A stretch of 64,000 bases of DNA from Paenibacillus sp. JDR-2 (GTDB lineage Bacteria; Bacillota; Bacilli; Paenibacillales; Paenibacillaceae), in assembly GCF_000023585.1 (NCBI RefSeq), contig NC_012914.1, forward strand, positions 2,743,001 through 2,807,000, in the 5' to 3' direction. A program made the translations under genes and the position numbers. Position 1 is the stretch's first letter. The number at the start of each line of letters is the position of its first letter. Positions 59,228 to 64,000 of the stretch are shown piece after piece. The notes below the pieces were generated by a model. It did not search any database and was not told where the DNA came from. It was given only the letters and a program-made list of their open reading frames with translations.

Positions 59228-60094
59228 TTATTCTTCTTTGAATCCTTCACCAAGCACATCGTGCACTTCGCTAATAACGGTAAACGCTTTGGGGTCGATA
59301 CGGCGTATGATGTTCTTAAGACGGCGCATTTCTTGCCGCTGAACAACGCAGTAGACGACCTCTTTTGATTGTCCGGAAAAAGCGCCCCTTGCCGGCATTA
59401 ACGTGACGCCCCGGTCCAGCTCGGTCGTAATTTGGGCAGCCATTTCTTTGCCTTGCTCGGTAATAATGGAGAAGGATTTGGCTGCATAAGCGCCATCCTG
59501 AATAAAATCAATCAACTTGGAAGCAACAAAGACTGTAACTAGCGTGTACAAAACCTTTTCGATCGGAATGAACAATAAGGAAATCCCGATAATAACAGCG
59601 TCCGAGATTAATATAAATTGCCCCATGCTGAACGCCTTGCGTCTTGAGGCAATCCTCGCGATAATGTCTACACCGCCGGTGGTTCCGCCTGCGCGGAATA
59701 CGATGCCTAAACCGCCTCCCAAGGTAACGCCGGCATAAAGGGCGGCAAGCAGGTAATCATGGGAATTATGAAAGGTGACAATCCAGCCTTTGTCGATCAT
59801 CCATTCCATTAGTGCTAGGAAGCCTGATAAAGACACGACGCCAACCAAGGTATAGGCCATTTCGCCAAGGCCTAATTTCCTCCAGCCGATCAGGAAAAGC
59901 GGTATGTTCAAAATCAACGTGGAAAGAGACAAAGGAATTCCGGCTGCGTAATTGAGTAATACGCCAATACCGGTTACGCCGCCCTCCATCAGCTGATTCG
60001 GAATAACGAAATAGTGAAGGCCAAAAGCATAGACGGCTGTACCGACCAGAATCGGCAGCACGGTTTGAAGCTGAAGCATGAATTTCCGGGACAT
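59228..60094 (-). CDS. YitT-family membrane protein, YpjC-like
   Basis: 288 residues. Five to six N-terminal membrane helices (DUF161, GGVTGIGVLLNYAAG) and a soluble C-terminal DUF2179 domain (GVTLMPARGAFSG). It is the only minus-strand gene in this part and converges on ypjB with one base between stops. The role is unknown. Confidence 0.87.
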   Translation of the reverse strand: MSRKFMLQLQTVLPILVGTAVYAFGLHYFVIPNQLMEGGVTGIGVLLNYAAGIPLSLSTLILNIPLFLIGWRKLGLGEMAYTLVGVVSLSGFLALMEWMIDKGWIVTFHNSHDYLLAALYAGVTLGGGLGIVFRAGGTTGGVDIIARIASRRKAFSMGQFILISDAVIIGISLLFIPIEKVLYTLVTVFVASKLIDFIQDGAYAAKSFSIITEQGKEMAAQITTELDRGVTLMPARGAFSGQSKEVVYCVVQRQEMRRLKNIIRRIDPKAFTVISEVHDVLGEGFKEE

Positions 60095-60239
60095 AAAGTA
60101 AACTCCTTTTAAGTTCTTGAACAGGCTATTTATGTATTATAGCTTAACAGACGGTTCAAAAAACATTGTTTTCATTGCTTCTTTACGTTAACATAGGTGA
60201 TATTAGCGTTATACATAAGGAAGAAAGGGTCATTCACAC

Positions 60240-60575
60240 ATGGCAGAGAAATCTTTAGCCGATATCCAACGTGAGGTGGATGCTTATATCGGTCAATTTA
60301 AGGAAGGCTACTTCAGCCCGTTAGCGCTTATGGCGCGTATGAGCGAAGAGGTTGGCGAGCTCGCTAGGGAAGTGAATCACTATTACGGCGAGAAACCAAA
60401 GAAGCCGAATGAAGAAGAAAACTCCATTGAGATGGAGCTTGGCGATATTTTGTTTATTTTGTCCTGTTTTGCAAATTCACTCAACATTGACTTGACTGAA
60501 GCGCATAACAAAGTCATGAATAAATTCAATACCCGGGACGCTAACCGCTGGACGAGAAAAAACGGCGAACAGTAG
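60240..60575 (+). CDS. ypjD: MazG-like nucleotide pyrophosphohydrolase, YpjD-like
   Basis: 111 residues. All-alpha NTP-PPase with EEVGELAREVN (near 38-48) and the magnesium-binding ELGDILF (near 74). B. subtilis YpjD is at the same place before dapB. Probably hydrolyses non-canonical (d)NTPs. AAGGAAGAAAGGG precedes the ATG. Confidence 0.9.
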   Translation: MAEKSLADIQREVDAYIGQFKEGYFSPLALMARMSEEVGELAREVNHYYGEKPKKPNEEENSIEMELGDILFILSCFANSLNIDLTEAHNKVMNKFNTRDANRWTRKNGEQ

Positions 60576-60629
60576 AACGTACCTTTACATATGCTGTACC
60601 ATCAACCTGTGTACAAGGAGGATGGGCAG

Positions 60630-61172
60630 ATGGACGGGGAAAGCTGCGTGAAGAAGGCGTATGAGTTTATTCTTAACAGTGATTTTGAACAAGCGATTTA
60701 TTGGTTCGAGCAAGCGATAGCGGCAGAACCTCTAAATGCGGGCTATCAACATATATGCGCGGTTTCATGCGCCAGAAGCGGGAAATGGACCAAGGCGCAT
60801 CAATATGCGAAGCAAGCAGTAGAGCTTGACGGAAATCATCCCGAATATCAATACCATTTACAAACGATTGAATCGAGACTACTCGTGGCCGCGGCGGAGC
60901 AAAAGCTTGCGGAAGAGCCATCGCAGTATACGGATGCAATACCTTTGCTGCAGCAGGCGGCAGATCTGGATCCGCTTAGCTTCGAGGCGTTTTATTTGCT
61001 TGCGTTAACCTACTCGGAGATGGGGCGGTTGGAGGAGTCCGCAATAAACGCCAGGGAAGCAATCAGATTAGATCCCGGTCATTCCGCGGCGCGCCGCTTA
61101 TTCGCTGATGTGAATCGGAAGCGCAGAATGCTGCGCAAACGGGTGATGGGCAAACAACAACAGAAGGAATAG
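60630..61172 (+). CDS. Tetratricopeptide-repeat protein
   Basis: 180 residues with three to four TPR-like helix pairs, e.g. DFEQAIYWFEQAIAAEPLN, KAHQYAKQAVELDGNH and SEMGRLEESAINAREAIRLDPGH. The end is very basic. It lies between ypjD and dapB. AAGGAGG sets the start at 60630, shortening the possible frame by 13 codons. Partner unknown. Confidence 0.85.
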   Translation: MDGESCVKKAYEFILNSDFEQAIYWFEQAIAAEPLNAGYQHICAVSCARSGKWTKAHQYAKQAVELDGNHPEYQYHLQTIESRLLVAAAEQKLAEEPSQYTDAIPLLQQAADLDPLSFEAFYLLALTYSEMGRLEESAINAREAIRLDPGHSAARRLFADVNRKRRMLRKRVMGKQQQKE

Positions 61173-61181
61173 GTGATCTTG

Positions 61182-61979
61182 GTGGCAATTAAGGTAGCAG
61201 TAATCGGAGCAAGCGGCCGAATGGGCCGTGAAGTTGTGAAAATGGTGCTGGAGGACGAGGCGCTCGAGCTCGTTGCTGCCGTCGCTCCTTCAGCAGGTCC
61301 TGTGGACGCAGGCGTATTTGCGGGCAAAGCGAATACGGGAGTTACCGTTAGCGCAACCATTGAGGAAGCGTTAAGCCATGTAAAAGCAGATGTTATGGTT
61401 GATTTCACCGTGCCGGCGCTTGCTTATCAACATACTAAGGTTGCGATTGAGCATGGCGTCCGTCCCATCATGGGCACAACCGGGTTTACGCCGGAACAAA
61501 TCGAAGAGCTGGACAAGCTCTGCCAGGAAAAAGGAATTGGCGGGCTGATTGCTCCAAACTTCTCGATTGGCGCCATTCTGATGATGAAATTTGCTGCGGA
61601 AGCATCCAAATACATGCCTCATGTTGAAATTATCGAATATCACGGCGATCAAAAGCTGGATGCCCCATCGGGCACTTCGATTAAAACGGCCGAATTGATC
61701 TCTCAGGTTCGCCAAGAGCTTCGTCAAGGCAACCCCAATGAGGAAGAAGTCATTGAAGGCTCACGTGGCGGCTATTATAACGGCTTCCGTATACATAGTG
61801 TCAGACTCCCGGGCGTATTTGCGCAGCAAGAGGTTGTATTTGGCGGTTATGGCCAAACGTTGAAGATCCGTCATGATTCTTATGACCGTGCCGGTTATAT
61901 GCCTGGAGTTAACGTAGCGGTTAAGAAAGTGATGGACTACAGCGGCTTGATTTATGGCTTTGAACATTTGATGGACTAA
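61182..61979 (+). CDS. dapB: 4-hydroxy-tetrahydrodipicolinate reductase
   Basis: 265 residues. Lysine/DAP pathway. Dinucleotide-binding GASGRMG, substrate-binding EYHGDQKLDAPSGT and GTTGFTPEQ. GTG 61182 fits the AGGTGAT spacing; GTG 61173 is an alternative. Diaminopimelate and dipicolinate for the spore depend on this reaction's branch point. Confidence 0.95.
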   Translation: MAIKVAVIGASGRMGREVVKMVLEDEALELVAAVAPSAGPVDAGVFAGKANTGVTVSATIEEALSHVKADVMVDFTVPALAYQHTKVAIEHGVRPIMGTTGFTPEQIEELDKLCQEKGIGGLIAPNFSIGAILMMKFAAEASKYMPHVEIIEYHGDQKLDAPSGTSIKTAELISQVRQELRQGNPNEEEVIEGSRGGYYNGFRIHSVRLPGVFAQQEVVFGGYGQTLKIRHDSYDRAGYMPGVNVAVKKVMDYSGLIYGFEHLMD

Positions 61980-62013
61980 TCTATATACAGCCTAGAAAGA
62001 GTGGGGATTTAGG

Positions 62014-62439
62014 ATGTTGAAAATTTCTTTTATCGCGCATGACCGTAAAAAAGAAGAGATGGTTAACTTTGTAACCGCTTATGAGAGCGTCTTTGCGCCG
62101 CATGAATTATATTCTACCGGTACAACAGGTACCCGCATTATGGAAAAAACAAATCTGCAGATCCAACGCTTTATGTCCGGTCCGCTTGGCGGAGACCAGC
62201 AGATTGGCGCTATGGTTGCCCAAAACGAGATGGATCTGATTATCTTCCTGCGGGATCCGCTCATGGCACAGCCTCACGAGCCGGACATTATCGCATTGCT
62301 TCGCCTTTGCGACGTACAAGGGATTCCGGTTGCTACAAACGTGGCAACTGCAGAGCTGCTTGTCCGTGCATTGGCACGCGGGGATTTCGCATGGCGTGAG
62401 CTTGTTCACAAATATAAGCCAGGTGTGGATGCACCATGA
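62014..62439 (+). CDS. mgsA: Methylglyoxal synthase
   Basis: 141 residues. Converts dihydroxyacetone phosphate to methylglyoxal. [12 protein letters not shown] phosphate-binding site and the catalytic Asp in GGDQQIGA. It overlaps bshB1 by four bases. In Bacillus the bacillithiol product detoxifies methylglyoxal, so pairing makes sense. Confidence 0.95.
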   Translation: MLKISFIAHDRKKEEMVNFVTAYESVFAPHELYSTGTTGTRIMEKTNLQIQRFMSGPLGGDQQIGAMVAQNEMDLIIFLRDPLMAQPHEPDIIALLRLCDVQGIPVATNVATAELLVRALARGDFAWRELVHKYKPGVDAP

Positions 62440-63134
62440 GCGAACCGTTAGATATTCTCGTCTTTGGCGCACATGCGGATGATGCGGAGATCGGGATGGG
62501 CGGAACGATCGCGAAGTATACGGCTGCCGGTAAACGGGTAGGCATCTGTGATTTAACCGAAGCGGAAATGTCTTCAAACGGCACCGTGGAGCTCAGGAAG
62601 CAGGAAGCTTCCGAGGCTTCCTCGGTGCTTGGTTTATATACCCGTACCAATCTGGGACTGCCAGACCGGGGGCTCGAAATCAACAAGCCGCACATTGATG
62701 CGATTGTTGCGGAAATTCGCCGCTCCCGTCCGCGCATCGTGTTCGCTCCGTATTGGGTGGACCGCCATCCGGATCATATTGCTTGCAGCAAGCTGGTTGA
62801 AGAGGCTGTATTTAATGCAAAGCTGCGCCGTTATATGCCGGAGCTGCCAGCCGTGCAGGTGGAACAATTCATCTATTATTACATAAACGATGTGGATGAT
62901 GTCTCGCTTATGGTTAACGTATCGGATTTTTACAACCAGAAGAGACAATCTTTAATGGCTTACCAATCGCAATTCCAAACGGCTGCCCCCGGCGAAGACC
63001 GAGTGACGACACCTCTTACGGATCGTTATATAGAGCGGGTTGAAGCACGGGATAGTCTGCTTGGCCAGACTCGAGGCTGGAATTATGCGGAGGGCTTTGC
63101 CATCAAACGCCCGCATGCCGTTGAGTGGTTTTAA
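62436..63134 (+). CDS. bshB1: N-acetylglucosaminyl-malate deacetylase BshB1
   Basis: 232 residues, PIG-L/LmbE family. Zinc-binding [11 protein letters not shown] (His13, Asp15, Asp16) and the HPDHIAC motif. Second step of bacillithiol synthesis. ATGA-coupled to mgsA. Confidence 0.95.
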   Translation: MSEPLDILVFGAHADDAEIGMGGTIAKYTAAGKRVGICDLTEAEMSSNGTVELRKQEASEASSVLGLYTRTNLGLPDRGLEINKPHIDAIVAEIRRSRPRIVFAPYWVDRHPDHIACSKLVEEAVFNAKLRRYMPELPAVQVEQFIYYYINDVDDVSLMVNVSDFYNQKRQSLMAYQSQFQTAAPGEDRVTTPLTDRYIERVEARDSLLGQTRGWNYAEGFAIKRPHAVEWF

Positions 63135-63216
63135 CAAAGATAAAAAAATCTCATAATCAAAATGATGTCGAATATATAGAATATCAGCATGTTACACGAG
63201 AGGGTGGACTTACGAT

Positions 63217-64000
63217 ATGGCACGTAAATTAAAAATCGGAATCACGTGTTATCCTACCCTGGGCGGTTCCGGCGTTGTAGCTACGGAGCTTGGCAAGTTG
63301 ATGGCCGAACGCGGCCATGAAATTCATTTTATTACCCATAGCATACCGTTCCGTCTCGGGAAATTTCATAAAAACATCTTTTTCCATGAAGTTGAAGTTA
63401 ATGATTATTACGTTTTCCGTTATCCGCCATATGATTTATCGTTAGCAAGCAAGATGGCTCAGGTTGCCAAAATGGAGAAGCTGGATCTTCTTCATGTGCA
63501 TTACGCGGTTCCTCATGCCGTTTGCGCGCATCTGGCCAAACAAATGATTGGCGACGGCTTCAAAACCGTTACAACGCTCCATGGCACCGACATTACCGTG
63601 CTTGCTCAGGATGAATCGCTCAAGGATTTGATCCGTCTGGCCATTAACGAAAGCGATGCCGTGACAGCCGTATCGCAGGACCTGATTAATGAAACCAGAC
63701 AGCTTTTGGATATTACGCGCCCGATTGATCTGACGTACAATTTCGTAGACAAACGCGTTTATTATCCGCGAGACGCGGAATCCCTGCGAGCCGATTATGC
63801 GCAGCCGCATGAAAAAATACTTATGCATATTTCGAACTTCCGTCCCGTGAAGAGAGTTAGTGACGTTGTGGATGTATTTGAACGGGTGTCCTCGCAACTT
63901 CCAGCTAAGCTGCTGCTTGTAGGCGAGGGTCCGGAATTGTCCAAAATCCAATGCAAGATCCGCCAAATGGGCCTGGAAGACCGTGTCCATTTCCTTGGCA
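63217..64000 (+). CDS. bshA: N-acetylglucosaminyl-malate synthase BshA, 3' end beyond the window
   Basis: First 261 codons. GT4 glycosyltransferase: [20 protein letters not shown] at the start with its glycine-rich UDP-GlcNAc loop, [29 protein letters not shown] and LVGEGPE. First step of bacillithiol synthesis, transferring GlcNAc to L-malate. GAGAGGGTGG precedes the ATG. Runs off the right edge. Confidence 0.95.
   Translation, partial: MARKLKIGITCYPTLGGSGVVATELGKLMAERGHEIHFITHSIPFRLGKFHKNIFFHEVEVNDYYVFRYPPYDLSLASKMAQVAKMEKLDLLHVHYAVPHAVCAHLAKQMIGDGFKTVTTLHGTDITVLAQDESLKDLIRLAINESDAVTAVSQDLINETRQLLDITRPIDLTYNFVDKRVYYPRDAESLRADYAQPHEKILMHISNFRPVKRVSDVVDVFERVSSQLPAKLLLVGEGPELSKIQCKIRQMGLEDRVHFLG

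Noticed and set aside
60576-61182. Lysine riboswitch ahead of dapB
   Set aside because: The space is filled by the TPR gene, and dapB follows it within ten bases.
1-64000. tRNA, rRNA, prophage or insertion sequence
   Set aside because: No cloverleaf, ribosomal RNA, transposase, integrase or phage structural gene was recognised on either strand.

Overview
The window is one end-to-end stretch of a chromosome from an endospore-forming, Gram-positive Bacillota of the Paenibacillaceae type, most likely Paenibacillus. The evidence is gene order and protein similarity recalled from memory, not a database search. Gene order follows Bacillus subtilis blocks (resDE, prsW-ypeB-ypfA-ypfB-cmk-rpsA homologue-yphA-der-gpsA-spoIVA-hbs-mtrB, the trp supraoperon, ypiF-qcrABC-ypjABCD-dapB-mgsA-bshB1-bshA). 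There are several differences: menaquinone genes of the futalosine route (mqnP, ubiX, mqnA), a YIEGIA membrane protein with its small capping partner, and ferredoxins inside the spoIVA cluster. Base composition is moderate throughout. No rRNA, tRNA, CRISPR array, prophage or insertion sequence was seen.

Layout. 1-1.8 kb: end of resD and all of resE. 2-5.7 kb: an ArsB-like transporter with a possible leader peptide, converging on serA, which has a long hairpin-rich leader. 5.7-9.3 kb: small cell-envelope and accessory genes (rhodanese, CPBP protease, polysaccharide deacetylase lipoprotein). 9.4-14.8 kb: mecA, glutamate dehydrogenase, prsW, a small cysteine protein, ypeB, a PilZ protein. 14.8-27.3 kb: cmk, plsC, S1-domain protein, yphA, YIEGIA pair, der, plsY, gpsA, spoVIF, yphE, two ferredoxins around a nucleotidyltransferase-like gene, yphF and spoIVA. 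27.4-31.2 kb: a three-gene sugar-type ABC transporter set between spoIVA and hbs. 31.3-50.0 kb: hbs, mtrB (TRAP), hepS, menG, the futalosine genes, hepT, ndk, cheR, aroB, aroH, trpEDCFBA, hisC, tyrA. 50.1-52.4 kb: a candidate small RNA, an ECF sigma/anti-sigma pair and a histidine phosphatase. 52.4-53.0 kb: a gene-free stretch full of inverted repeats. 53-64 kb: an unknown protein, an IDEAL protein, ypiF, qcrABC, ypjA-D, a TPR protein, dapB, mgsA, bshB1 and the start of bshA.

How parts work together. MtrB made at 31.8 kb should bind the trp leader at 41.3 kb, where exactly eleven NAG triplets occur at a strict 5-nt period ahead of an intrinsic terminator. HepS and HepT supply the heptaprenyl chain, and MqnA, the UbiA-like and UbiX-like proteins and MenG act in menaquinone formation. 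The quinone feeds QcrABC, whose promoter has a ResD-like sequence upstream, while ResDE lies at the left end. Cmk, PlsC, PlsY and GpsA serve phospholipid and nucleotide supply. SpoIVA, SpoVIF, YpeB and YpjB belong to sporulation and germination.

Most notable non-coding signals: a roughly 80-nt transcription unit with a consensus promoter, own terminator and a C/U-rich stretch (50106-50222); a 42-bp tandem repeat array ending in the ndk ribosome binding site, whose unit resembles the mtrB leader; a terminator hairpin that buries the ypeB Shine-Dalgarno and also contains a sigma-G-like promoter; a promoter followed at once by a terminator ahead of cmk; and a 239-bp imperfect palindrome at 52733-52971.
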